A stretch of 64,000 nt of DNA, taken from contig JAACJQ010000137.1 in assembly GCA_016879935.1 (NCBI GenBank), positions 1 through 64,000 on the forward strand, read 5' to 3'. Positions within the stretch are counted from its first letter, which is position 1; every line of letters begins with the position of its first letter. Below the pieces are notes generated by a model. That model did not search any database, was not told where the DNA came from, and saw nothing but the letters and a program-made list of their open reading frames with translations. The translations under genes and the position numbers were made by a program. The stretch is from Archangiaceae bacterium (GTDB lineage Bacteria > Myxococcota > Myxococcia > Myxococcales > Myxococcaceae). Of this stretch, positions 1 through 8,277 are shown one piece after another.

Positions 1-45
1 GAGCGGCGGCTCCGCGTCACCTGCGAACCCGTGCCGCGGCGAATG

Positions 46-70
46 TGGCTCGCGGAGGCGGGAGTCGAAC
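46..70 (-). other. tRNA 3'-end-like fragment
   Basis: Read on the minus strand, this 25-base stretch has a T-loop-like TTCGACT, a plausible 3' T-stem and acceptor strand, and ends in GCCA. The bases before the T-loop (CCCAG) do not pair with the 3' T-stem (CCCGC), and the rest of a tRNA would have to lie inside the neighbouring coding sequence. It is therefore at most a 3' remnant, such as an old attachment-site scar, and could be chance. No integrase is nearby. Confidence 0.25.
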
Positions 71-82
71 TGGGAAAACCAG

Positions 83-1441
83 CTACTCCGACTCGGTCTG
101 CACCATGCCGTACTTGTGCAGCAGCGAGTACAGGTGCTTGCGGTCGAGCCCCGCGTCGCGCGCGGCCTTGGCGATGTTGTTTCGCGTCTTGGCGATGAGC
201 CGCGTGAGGTACTCGCGCTCGAACCCGCGAATCAGCTCGTCCTTCGCTTCCTTGAAAGGCGACGCGTAGTTGACCGGCAACGTCTCGCCCTGCGGCTGTG
301 ACGGCCCGTTGTACTCCCGCAGGAACGACTCGCTCGCGAGCTCGGGAATGTCGGCGACGTGGCGCAGGCGCTCCACCGCGTTGCGCAGCTCACGCACGTT
401 GCCCGGCCAGGTGTGGCCCTGGAACTGGTCGCGCTGCTTCTCGGTGAGCCGGTTCCACAGCGGGCCGCCGGCCATCGCGTCGACGAGCAGGGGAATGTCC
501 TCTTTGCGGTCGCGCAGGCTGGGCAGCGTGAGCGTGAAGACCGAGAGGCGGAAGTAGAGGTCTTCGCGGAAGCGGCCGGCCTGGGTCTCGGCCCAGAGGT
601 CTTTCTTCGAAGCGGCCACGACGCGGGTGTCGAACTTCTGCGCGCCACCCGACTGCCCGAGCCGGCGGAACTCACGGTCTTCGAGCGCGCGGAGCAGCTT
701 GGGCTGCAGGTCGAGCGGCAGGTCGTCGATTTCGTCGAGGAAGAGCGTGCCGCCGTTGGAGCGCTCGAGGCAGCCGACGCGCTGGGCGACGGCGCCGGTG
801 AAGGCGCCCTTCTCGTGACCGAACAGCTCGCTCTCGATGAGGTTCTCGCTCACGGCGGCGCAGTCGAAGACGACGAACGGGCCGGTCGCGCGCGGAGACT
901 GTTTGTGAATCGTGCGTGCGGCAGCGCCCTTGCCCGAGCCCGTCTCGCCAATCAGCAACAACGTGGAGTCGGTCGGCGCGATGCGCTGAATGAGCGCGAA
1001 GATCTGCCGCATCGGCACCGACTTGCCGACGAGGTCGCCCAGCCGGTCGTTGTCGGTCGGAGAGACCTCGAGCGCCTTGACCTGCGGCTGGAAACGCAGC
1101 TGCACGTCACCAACCTCGAGCAACGCGCCCGCGCGAAGGAACGCCTCGCGAACCTGGGCGCCGTCGATGAAGGTGCCGTTGGTGCTGCCGAGGTCCTGCA
1201 CGAGAAACTGCTCGCCCTGGCGGCGCACGACGAGGTGATTGCGGCTGACGGTCGGGTGCTCGATGACGACGTCGTTGTTCTCGGTCACCTTGCCGATGCG
1301 GAGCAGCTCACCCAGCGGGTAGCTCTTGCCTGCGTCGGGCGTGTTGATCAGCACCAGGTGGTACTCCTGCGAGGCGAAGCGCTCGAGGTTGGCGGCGCGC
1401 GCGCCCAGCACGGTGCGTTGCGGAATCGAAGGACCTGACAT
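83..1441 (-). CDS. FHA-domain sigma-54-dependent transcriptional activator
   Basis: This 452-residue protein should activate RNA polymerase-sigma54 promoters in response to a phospho-threonine partner. An FHA domain spans about residues 40-110 (RIGK, SRNHL, STNGT). The AAA+ ATPase that follows has Walker A GETGSGK (165-171), the sigma-54-contacting loop GAFTGA (212-217) and Walker B LFLDEID (233-239). A Fis-type helix-turn-helix lies at 422-443. Domain order and length match the myxobacterial FHA-enhancer-binding proteins, which are usually paired with Ser/Thr kinases; kinases occur later in the window but none is adjacent. It is divergent from the gene at 1631, so it may control that operon. 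Its target promoters are not evident here. Confidence 0.93.
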   Translation of the reverse strand: MSGPSIPQRTVLGARAANLERFASQEYHLVLINTPDAGKSYPLGELLRIGKVTENNDVVIEHPTVSRNHLVVRRQGEQFLVQDLGSTNGTFIDGAQVREAFLRAGALLEVGDVQLRFQPQVKALEVSPTDNDRLGDLVGKSVPMRQIFALIQRIAPTDSTLLLIGETGSGKGAAARTIHKQSPRATGPFVVFDCAAVSENLIESELFGHEKGAFTGAVAQRVGCLERSNGGTLFLDEIDDLPLDLQPKLLRALEDREFRRLGQSGGAQKFDTRVVAASKKDLWAETQAGRFREDLYFRLSVFTLTLPSLRDRKEDIPLLVDAMAGGPLWNRLTEKQRDQFQGHTWPGNVRELRNAVERLRHVADIPELASESFLREYNGPSQPQGETLPVNYASPFKEAKDELIRGFEREYLTRLIAKTRNNIAKAARDAGLDRKHLYSLLHKYGMVQTESE

Positions 1442-1630
1442 GGACCGCGAGAGTGTAGGCGGGAAAGCGCCGTGCCGTCATGAGAATGCTCAGGTGATCC
1501 ACTGCTGGAGGACCGTGATCTTCCAGGTGCCGCCCACCCGGTCGGCGCGCGCAGTTCCGCCCCGCCAGCGTTCAGTCGAGATGATCAGCGCCATCGCCAC
1601 TGCCCGTGTTCCTGTCAGGATGTGGCGCTC

Positions 1631-2104
1631 ATGCGTGCCCTCCTGCTCGTGCTCTTCGTTGCGTCGCCTTCGCTCGCTGGCCCGGTGCTGGTCGACCGGG
1701 TCGCAGCCGTCGTCGATGGCCAGCTCGTGTTCCTGTCTCAGGTCGAGAAGCGGGCGTCGGTGCAGAAGGTCTCTCGCCAGGTCGCGCGTGCCGAGCTCAT
1801 CGACGCGCTGCTCATCACGAAAGACGCGCACCTCACGACCTCGGAGAGCGAGATCGACCGCGCGCTCGACACCATTCTGAAGGAGAACAACCTCAGCCGC
1901 GCAGACTTCGAAGCCCTGCTCAAACGGCAGGGAAGCAACCTCGGGGAGTACCGGGAACAGATCGGTTTTCAGCTGCTCGAGATGCGGTGGCTGCTCGCGC
2001 ACGCCAACGGTGCCTCGTTGCAGGCCGACGACGTTCGAATGGCGCTGCGGGAAAAGTTGCTGACGCAGCTGCGCAAGCGCGCCGTCATCGAGGTGTTCGA
2101 ATGA
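1631..2104 (+). CDS. SurA N-terminal-domain periplasmic chaperone-like protein
   Basis: This 157-residue exported protein has a hydrophobic signal peptide (MRALLLVLFVASPSLAG). The mature start VDRVAAVVDGQLVFLSQVEK is the hallmark of the SurA/PpiD N-terminal chaperone fold. It lacks the parvulin prolyl-isomerase domains that follow in full SurA, so it is a chaperone-only version. ATG 1631 is preferred over the in-frame GTG at 1622 because it gives the cleaner signal peptide. The stop overlaps the next start (ATGA), implying translational coupling with the POTRA lipoprotein. Together they suggest a role in handling outer-membrane proteins. Confidence 0.8.
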   Translation: MRALLLVLFVASPSLAGPVLVDRVAAVVDGQLVFLSQVEKRASVQKVSRQVARAELIDALLITKDAHLTTSESEIDRALDTILKENNLSRADFEALLKRQGSNLGEYREQIGFQLLEMRWLLAHANGASLQADDVRMALREKLLTQLRKRAVIEVFE

Positions 2105-3174
2105 ACCGGCTCGCGCTCCTGCTGACACTCTGCTCCTGCGCGACCCAGCAGGTCGTCGTTCGCTCCGAGCCACCGGCAGCGCCTCCAACGCCCACGGCCA
2201 CCTGTCCGACGACCGCGCCTTCGAGCGCGGCGTTCGCACCCGAGACGGTCTTCGGCGCGAAAGTCGAGAAGCTCTGTCTGCTTGGCGCTGGAGACGAGAC
2301 CTCACTGCGTCTGCGTGAGGCCGTCGCGCCGCGTGAAGGTCTGTCGCTCGATGCCGAAGGCGTGCGCAGCGATCTCACCGCGCTCGTCGACACCGGGTTG
2401 ATCAGCCAGGCCGCCGTCTTCGCCGAGCTGCTCGACTCCAAGCGCGTCATCGTCACCTACGTCGTGGTCGAGCGTGCGCTCATCGACACCGTGCGCGTCG
2501 AAGGAGGCACCTCACTGCCGGCCGAGATCCGCCAGCAGCTCGAGGGGAAGAACTTTCGCGACACGCTCACTCAGCGCAATCAACGCAGGGACGCGCTCCG
2601 TGACTTCTACGACTCGAAGGGCTTTCACGACGCCACCATCGACTTCCAGGCGGCTGGCACCGAGCTGATCATCTCCATCACCGAGGGTCCGCGCTTCGTC
2701 GTCGAGGCCGTGCGGTTTGATGGCGCGAAAGCGGTCTCGGTGAAAGACCTCGAGCAGGTGGTCGCCACGAAGGCAGCCGGGCCGGTGCTGCCCGACGTGC
2801 TCGAGGTCGACGTGATGCGGCTCACGAGCCTCTACTTCGACCGCGGCCACGTGACGGTCTCGGTGACCACTCAACAGCGTCCGCACGGTGAAACGCCCGG
2901 GCCGACTGACATCGTCTTCACCATCGCCGAGGGCCCCGTTTTTCGCATTGGTGCCATCTCGCTGAAGGGCCTGCCGCTCGACGCGAAGGCGCTCGGCAGC
3001 CTCGAGACGAAGAAGGGCGCCGTGTTCTCGCGCACCGTCATTCAGCGCGACCTCGAGAAGCTCCGGGAGCGCGCGAAGAAGCAGGGCAAGGACGTCGAGG
3101 TGTTGCCGATGACCGAGATCGACCAGACGAAGCACACGGTCGGCCTCACCTTCGAGCTCACCGAGAAGCACTGA
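2101..3174 (+). CDS. POTRA-repeat lipoprotein without a beta-barrel
   Basis: This 357-residue product starts with a short hydrophobic segment and a lipobox-like LCSC, then a Pro/Thr-rich linker. It continues with about four POTRA-like modules resembling BamA/TamA periplasmic repeats; segments such as IDTVRVEG, VVEAVRFDG and FRIGAISLKG begin modules, and ISITEGP and VFTIAEGP end them. It stops right after the last module, so no Omp85 beta-barrel is present and it cannot itself insert proteins. It starts inside the stop of the SurA-like gene and ends directly against the deacetylase start. An accessory role in outer-membrane assembly is an inference. Confidence 0.8.
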   Translation: MNRLALLLTLCSCATQQVVVRSEPPAAPPTPTATCPTTAPSSAAFAPETVFGAKVEKLCLLGAGDETSLRLREAVAPREGLSLDAEGVRSDLTALVDTGLISQAAVFAELLDSKRVIVTYVVVERALIDTVRVEGGTSLPAEIRQQLEGKNFRDTLTQRNQRRDALRDFYDSKGFHDATIDFQAAGTELIISITEGPRFVVEAVRFDGAKAVSVKDLEQVVATKAAGPVLPDVLEVDVMRLTSLYFDRGHVTVSVTTQQRPHGETPGPTDIVFTIAEGPVFRIGAISLKGLPLDAKALGSLETKKGAVFSRTVIQRDLEKLRERAKKQGKDVEVLPMTEIDQTKHTVGLTFELTEKH

Positions 3175-4074
3175 ATGCGGGTCTGGTACTCCGACCCATT
3201 CGAGGTGCCGCTGCCCGAGGGGCACCGCTTCCCCATGGGCAAGTACCGCCGCGTGCGCGAGCAGCTGCTCGAGCGTGGCGTGCTCACGGCTGATCAGCTC
3301 GAGCGCTCGGAGCCCATCGCCCGCGCGTTTCTCGAGAAGGTGCACGGCCGCGCGTACCTCGACGCGTGTTTCGACGGCACGCTCGACGAAGCCGCGCTGC
3401 GGCGCATCGGCTTTCCCTGGTCTCCCGGGTTGCTCCTGCGCTCGCTCGCGTCTGCGGGTGGAACGCTCTCGGCCGCGCGATGGGCGCTCGAGCACGGCGT
3501 CGCCGGCAACCTCGCAGGCGGCACGCACCACGCGTACGCCGACTTCGGCTCGGGCTACTGCGTCTTCAACGACCTCGCCGTCACCGCCGCGACGCTGCTC
3601 GAAGAGCGCCGGGTGGAGCGGGTGCTCGTCGTCGACCTCGACGTGCACCAGGGCGACGGCACCGCGAGCATCTTCACGAACGAGCAGCGCGTCTTCACCT
3701 TCTCGATGCACGGCGCGAAGAACTTCCCGTTTCGAAAGCAGGTCTCGACCCGCGACGTCGAGCTGGCCGACGGCTGTGACGACGCGCACTACCTCGGCCT
3801 GCTCGACCAGCACCTGCCCGAGGTCTTCGAGGCGTCGGCGCCGTCACTCGTGCTGTACCAGGCGGGCGTCGATGCGTTGCGCGAAGACGCGCTGGGGCGG
3901 CTGCACCTCTCGCACGAAGGCCTGCGCCAACGTGACCGCCGCGTCTTCGACCTCTGCTGGAGCCGCGCCGTGCCCATCGCCGTCACGCTCGGTGGCGGCT
4001 ACGCGAAGCCCATCGAGGCGACCATCGAGGCCTGCGTAGGCACCTACGTCGAGCTGCGAAGGCGGTACGGCTGA
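3175..4074 (+). CDS. Histone-deacetylase-family (class I/II-like) deacetylase
   Basis: This 299-residue zinc hydrolase has the HDAC/AcuC fold. Visible active-site elements are the double histidine in GGTHHA (118-119), the zinc ligands in DLDVHQGDG (D156, H158), D233 in QAGVDAL, and the transition-state tyrosine in GGGY (Y276). Bacterial members remove acetyl groups from proteins, polyamines or small amides; the substrate here is unknown. The ATG follows the preceding stop with no spacing, so it is in the operon with the POTRA protein. No signal peptide is seen, so it should be cytoplasmic, unlike its two operon partners. Confidence 0.92.
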   Translation: MRVWYSDPFEVPLPEGHRFPMGKYRRVREQLLERGVLTADQLERSEPIARAFLEKVHGRAYLDACFDGTLDEAALRRIGFPWSPGLLLRSLASAGGTLSAARWALEHGVAGNLAGGTHHAYADFGSGYCVFNDLAVTAATLLEERRVERVLVVDLDVHQGDGTASIFTNEQRVFTFSMHGAKNFPFRKQVSTRDVELADGCDDAHYLGLLDQHLPEVFEASAPSLVLYQAGVDALREDALGRLHLSHEGLRQRDRRVFDLCWSRAVPIAVTLGGGYAKPIEATIEACVGTYVELRRRYG

Positions 4075-4110
4075 AGTGTCCTTCTTTCCCTGCGCGGCAT
4101 ACCCGTCGAG

Positions 4111-4395
4111 ATGATGCGCTTCGCGTTGCTGTTCTTCGTGTTGCTCGGTGCTTGCGGCCGCTCTGACTCGCTGCTGCCAGACATGGCGCCCGACGCCGGC
4201 CTCGTGATGGACGCAGGGCTCCCAGACGCGGGCGCAGCAGACGCAGCCCCTGCAGACGCCGGTCGATGGTGTGCCGCTGAAGCGGCGAGCTGTCTGGCCG
4301 ATGGCTGGCGCTTCGAGGAGCCGGGCCGCTGCTGCAACTCGCGCATGACCTGCAAACGCGTCGACGCCGGCGTGCCCGGCGCCTGCGAATACTGA
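4111..4395 (+). CDS. Small Cys-rich secreted lipoprotein with Asp-Ala-Gly linker
   Basis: A 94-residue product with a signal peptide ending in a lipobox (LLGAC), an acidic Asp-Ala-Gly/Pro linker (about residues 26-50), and a short C-terminal cysteine cluster of six residues including CC. The linker style recurs in other exported proteins of this window. It has no recognised catalytic motif. Two tandem ATGs open the gene. Its TGA is followed directly by the minus-strand stop of the next gene, giving the palindrome TGATCA. Confidence 0.75.
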   Translation: MMRFALLFFVLLGACGRSDSLLPDMAPDAGLVMDAGLPDAGAADAAPADAGRWCAAEAASCLADGWRFEEPGRCCNSRMTCKRVDAGVPGACEY

Positions 4396-6369
4396 TCAGC
4401 CGTTCGACATGTTCACGGTGTACGTGGTGCACGTCGGCGCCGCGTTGGCGCGCCGGTAGATCTTGATGTCGAAGTCAGCGCCGTCTTCCGAGCCGATGCT
4501 GCCGCTGCGGCGGAAGCTGCGCGTGCCGCACGTCTCACCCTGCATGTAACAGCTCGAGTCGTGCGAGGTGCCGCCCTTGCGGTAGATGCACATCTCGATG
4601 CTCGGGTCGCTCGTGGTGAGGGTGATGCGCACGTCGAAGTCGTCGCTCAAGAAGTTCGTCGCGTCTTCGGCGTGAAACCGAATCCAGTCGACGTCGTTCG
4701 CTTCGGGCAGCATGCCCTGGTGCTGCGCGGTCTGGCCCGAGGTGTCCTTCAGGTTGCCCTTGTACTCACCCATCGAGCAGAAGCCTGACGGGTCGGTGCC
4801 GGTCTCCTGGCACTCGCAGCCGTTCGAGGCCATGGCGTCGGTGTTGTAGTAGCCGGCGTTGCACGCCGCGATGCCGCACTGACCGTTCATGCACGAGGGC
4901 GTGGCGTTGGCCACCGTGCAGCCCGAGTTGCAGTCGACGCCGGTGGCCGTCAGGGGAATCTCGACGATCTGCTGCACGGGGTCGTCGGTCTCGATGCTGA
5001 CGCTGCCGTTGAACGAGGCCATCGCGTCGGCGCGGAACTCGATCTCGATGTTGCCGCGCGCAGCCGTCGCCAACGTGAAGGGCAGGGCCGGCAGGTTCTT
5101 GAACGAGTACAGGTTGCTGGTGCCGCCGACGAAGGTGATGCGCTTCACCGTCAGTGCGCCGAAGCCCACGTTCTTGAGCTCGAGGTTCTTGCTGACCTGC
5201 CAGCCGAGCGGCGTGTTGCCCCACGCGAGCATGGTGGGCCGCACCTCGAGGCGGGGCTCGGTGACGACGCCGCGCACGGGAATCTCGAGCGTGGGCCGCG
5301 TCGCGTCGGTCGAGGTGATGACGAGCATCGCGTCGACGATGCCGGGCTGGCTGGCGTCGAGGTCGAGCGTGAGCGGAATGCGCTTGAGCGAGTCGAGCGT
5401 GGCCGTCATCGCCATGTTGGGCAACGAGACGCGCACGTTGTTCGACGGGTCACGCACCGTCACGTTGCTGATGAACAACGAATTGCCGCCCAGGTTGGCG
5501 GCCTGCACCGTCACCTGCCGGCGCTGGCGCCGGGGCACGTCACCGAAGTCGATGGCGCGCTCCTCGGGCTCCACCGCGATGACGCCGTCGATGAAGCTGG
5601 TGCCCTCGACCTCGAAGCTGACGGGGTTCACCGCGGGCGTCGTGGAGCCGATGACGACGTCGCCCTGGTAGTAGCCGCGCGTCGTCGGTTTGAAGACGAC
5701 GGGAATCGACAGGCCGGCGTCGGGCACGAGCGCCGAGAACGCGGGGAGCGTCACCGACACCCACGGGTGGCCGGCGTCGACCTGGTCGACCGCGAGCGCG
5801 ATGTTGCCGAAGCCCACGTTGCGCGCGATGGCCGGCAGCGACTTCATCTCGCCCTGACGCACGAGCCCGAAGTTGAGCGAGCGCGGCTGCACGTCGAGGG
5901 CGGGCTCTCCGACGAGGCGGCGCACGAGGGGAATCTCGAGCTCACCGGGTTCGAGGCGGTCGGGGTCTTCGGAGTCGGGCGATGCGTCGGTGTACGTCAC
6001 CAGCACGCGCAGGTCGTCGGCCGCTGGCGCCGACTGCGGGGCGTACTTCACGTCGATGGAGAACTCGGCCGCGGCGCCGAGAATGAACGGCGTCGCGATG
6101 CTGGGCGTCAGCATGTACTCGCCGCTGTCCTTCGAGAGCACCACGCGCTTGACGGCCACGCGGCGGTTCACCGTCGACTGCACCTTCACCGCGAGCGTGG
6201 TGTCGCAGCCGGGCGTCACGCACGTGAAGGCGAGCTGCCGCGGAATCGCGCGCAGACCACGGAACGGGCCGATGCCGTTGCTGTTGGTGACGCTGGTGGG
6301 CGGCTTCGTGCCGCAGGCAGTGACGGCGGCGAGCAGCAGGAGCAGGTGAGTTCGCATGGTGGGCTCCAT
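4396..6369 (-). CDS. Choice-of-anchor D domain lipoprotein
   Basis: This 657-residue exported protein has a lipobox (LAAVTACG) and then several ASH/choice-of-anchor-D beta-sandwich repeats, each beginning with motifs such as LNFGLVRQG or IDFGDVPRRQ and containing N-x-G turns. A Cys-rich spacer (about 515-570) follows, and then a C-terminal beta domain with further cysteines. Such proteins are probably cell-surface scaffolds or adhesins. The ATG at 6369 sits in the stop of the upstream gene (ATGA), so the pair is translationally coupled. An inner ATG at 6357 is also possible. Confidence 0.85.
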   Translation of the reverse strand: MEPTMRTHLLLLLAAVTACGTKPPTSVTNSNGIGPFRGLRAIPRQLAFTCVTPGCDTTLAVKVQSTVNRRVAVKRVVLSKDSGEYMLTPSIATPFILGAAAEFSIDVKYAPQSAPAADDLRVLVTYTDASPDSEDPDRLEPGELEIPLVRRLVGEPALDVQPRSLNFGLVRQGEMKSLPAIARNVGFGNIALAVDQVDAGHPWVSVTLPAFSALVPDAGLSIPVVFKPTTRGYYQGDVVIGSTTPAVNPVSFEVEGTSFIDGVIAVEPEERAIDFGDVPRRQRRQVTVQAANLGGNSLFISNVTVRDPSNNVRVSLPNMAMTATLDSLKRIPLTLDLDASQPGIVDAMLVITSTDATRPTLEIPVRGVVTEPRLEVRPTMLAWGNTPLGWQVSKNLELKNVGFGALTVKRITFVGGTSNLYSFKNLPALPFTLATAARGNIEIEFRADAMASFNGSVSIETDDPVQQIVEIPLTATGVDCNSGCTVANATPSCMNGQCGIAACNAGYYNTDAMASNGCECQETGTDPSGFCSMGEYKGNLKDTSGQTAQHQGMLPEANDVDWIRFHAEDATNFLSDDFDVRITLTTSDPSIEMCIYRKGGTSHDSSCYMQGETCGTRSFRRSGSIGSEDGADFDIKIYRRANAAPTCTTYTVNMSNG

Positions 6370-8126
6370 CACGGCACCGAGAAGACGCCGTTCTGCCGCA
6401 CGAGGTTGAGAATGTACGCGCTGTCGCCCTTGCGCCCGAGGCTGGTGTTCTTCTCGGACACGAGCATGCCGTTGACGAACACCTTCACGTTCACGGCGGA
6501 GCTCGCCTTGTTGAGGCACACCTGCTCGATGAGATGGCCCACGTCCTGACCGGGAATGGGAATCGCTCCGCCGGTGAGCACGTCGACGAGAATGTCGATG
6601 CTGATGCCGAGAATGCCCGCGAGCAGCGCCGTCGGCAGCGACTTGCAGTCCTGCTGGTAGTTCACCATCACGCGGTAGGTGCCGTCGGCGCGCGCGTCGG
6701 CGAGCACGATGCGCTCGGGCTCCTCTTTCGGCGCAAACGCGAGCCACGTCGGGTTGCCGTAGGTGCCCCAGTTCATCGGGGCCGGCGTGCGCTCGTTGCA
6801 GACGTAGCCAAACGGGTGCTCGAGGGTCATGTCGACGTCGCGCACGTCGTTGTCGAAGGCCGAGTCACTGCCGTTGTCGTAGGTCATCTCGAGCTTCACG
6901 ACCTCGGGGCCCGGGCCCATCACGCCGTTGGCCGTGACGGGAATGGTGACGACGGAGCGCGAGGGGTCGTTCGAGTCGAGCTGGAGCAGCCCGCTGATGG
7001 GCCCGGCCGCGGTGGCGGTCACGACGACCTGCAGCTCGCTGAAGGTGCCGCCCGCGATGGCGGGGATGATCTGTGGAGCCGTCGACAGGTCGGTCGAGGG
7101 GCGCGTGCCTGCCCAGCTCGCGCGCACGGAGAGAGGCGCGCCGCCGCTGTTGGTGATGGTGAGCGGCCGCGAGAGCGTGGTGCCGAGCCGCACGTCGCCG
7201 AGGTCGATCATCATCGGCGTCACCGAGATGACCGGCGGGGTGGCCGAGTTGCCCTGCATGGGAATGCGCAGCTCGCCTTCGCTGGTCTGCAGCACCAGCG
7301 TGCTGAGCGTGTCTCCGCCGCCGTCAGGAGCGCCCGAGGAGCGCGGCGTGAACCGCGTCTCGAAGGTGAAGAGCGCGGCGTTGTCCTGCGTGATGGGGCG
7401 CAGCGTCTTGGGCAGCGAGCCCATGGGGAGCACCACCTCGAAGTCGGAGTTCATCGCCGGCTCGACCGCGATGGCGGTGATGGTGACGGGAGCCGTGCCG
7501 GTGCCGCGGTTCGACAGCGAGACGTTGCGCTTCGACTGCCGACCCACCGCGACGTAGCCGAAGTTCACCGGGTTCGGCGCAGCCGTCAGCTTCGGCTCGC
7601 CGATGTAGTTGGTGCGAATCGGCAGGCGGAAGGTGGGGTACTCCTTGTCGTCCGAGAGAATGCGCAGCTCGTTCGATTGCGGCGTTGGATCACCGGGCGC
7701 CCAGACGATGGAGAGCTCTTCGCTGCGGCCGGGGAAGATCTCCTTGGGGAAGTTCGAGCCACAGAACTCGCACCCGATGCCACCGTCGGCCTTCGCCAGG
7801 TTGGCCTCGAAGAGCGTCAACGTGCAGTTGCCGATGTTCGAGAGCAGCACCGTCTTCGTCTGCGGCGCGTTCGACGTCGTCATGCCGAAGTCCACCGTGT
7901 GCGGGGTGGGCTGCAGAATGGGCGTGCCGTCGTTGACGTTTTCACACGTCTTCGCGTTCTTCGGCACGCACTCGAAGGACTCACACAGGTAGCCAGAGGG
8001 ACAGTCGACGTCCATGCGGCAATAGGTGACGTCCATCACGCGGGTGGTCTTCTCGCAGCCCGTCGCGCAGACGAGGAGCAGCACGACGCCAGCGAGGGCG
8101 GGGGCAACGGTTCGCTTCGAGTCCAT
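6369..8126 (-). CDS. Choice-of-anchor D domain lipoprotein, paralogue of downstream gene
   Basis: This 585-residue lipoprotein has lipobox ATGC near residue 24 and a Cys-containing segment (C..DVDCPSGYLC). Several choice-of-anchor-D modules follow, for example VDFGMTTSN, VNFGYVAVGRQS and IDLGDVRLGTT. The last about 180 residues resemble a beta-rich surface domain. The start at 8126 has AGGAA five bases upstream, which makes it better than a GTG or ATG further out. It shares architecture with the overlapping downstream gene, and the two are probably products of duplication. No enzyme motif is visible. Confidence 0.85.
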   Translation of the reverse strand: MDSKRTVAPALAGVVLLLVCATGCEKTTRVMDVTYCRMDVDCPSGYLCESFECVPKNAKTCENVNDGTPILQPTPHTVDFGMTTSNAPQTKTVLLSNIGNCTLTLFEANLAKADGGIGCEFCGSNFPKEIFPGRSEELSIVWAPGDPTPQSNELRILSDDKEYPTFRLPIRTNYIGEPKLTAAPNPVNFGYVAVGRQSKRNVSLSNRGTGTAPVTITAIAVEPAMNSDFEVVLPMGSLPKTLRPITQDNAALFTFETRFTPRSSGAPDGGGDTLSTLVLQTSEGELRIPMQGNSATPPVISVTPMMIDLGDVRLGTTLSRPLTITNSGGAPLSVRASWAGTRPSTDLSTAPQIIPAIAGGTFSELQVVVTATAAGPISGLLQLDSNDPSRSVVTIPVTANGVMGPGPEVVKLEMTYDNGSDSAFDNDVRDVDMTLEHPFGYVCNERTPAPMNWGTYGNPTWLAFAPKEEPERIVLADARADGTYRVMVNYQQDCKSLPTALLAGILGISIDILVDVLTGGAIPIPGQDVGHLIEQVCLNKASSAVNVKVFVNGMLVSEKNTSLGRKGDSAYILNLVRQNGVFSVP

Positions 8127-8277
8127 GGGGGTTCCTGACTCTACCATCTGGCACCCCGGGGCGAAGGAGGTGCAACTTTCCAGCGGCGTTCGTCGGTTCT
8201 ACCGCCTGCCGGGCCGTGGGGACAAATCGTGGCCGGGGCTTCCGGTTCGGGGTCTGACTCGGGCGCTGCGCGATATC

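Noticed and set aside
46-120. An intact tRNA gene on the minus strand
   Set aside because: Only the 3' end is tRNA-like; the T-stem does not pair and the rest overlaps a coding gene.
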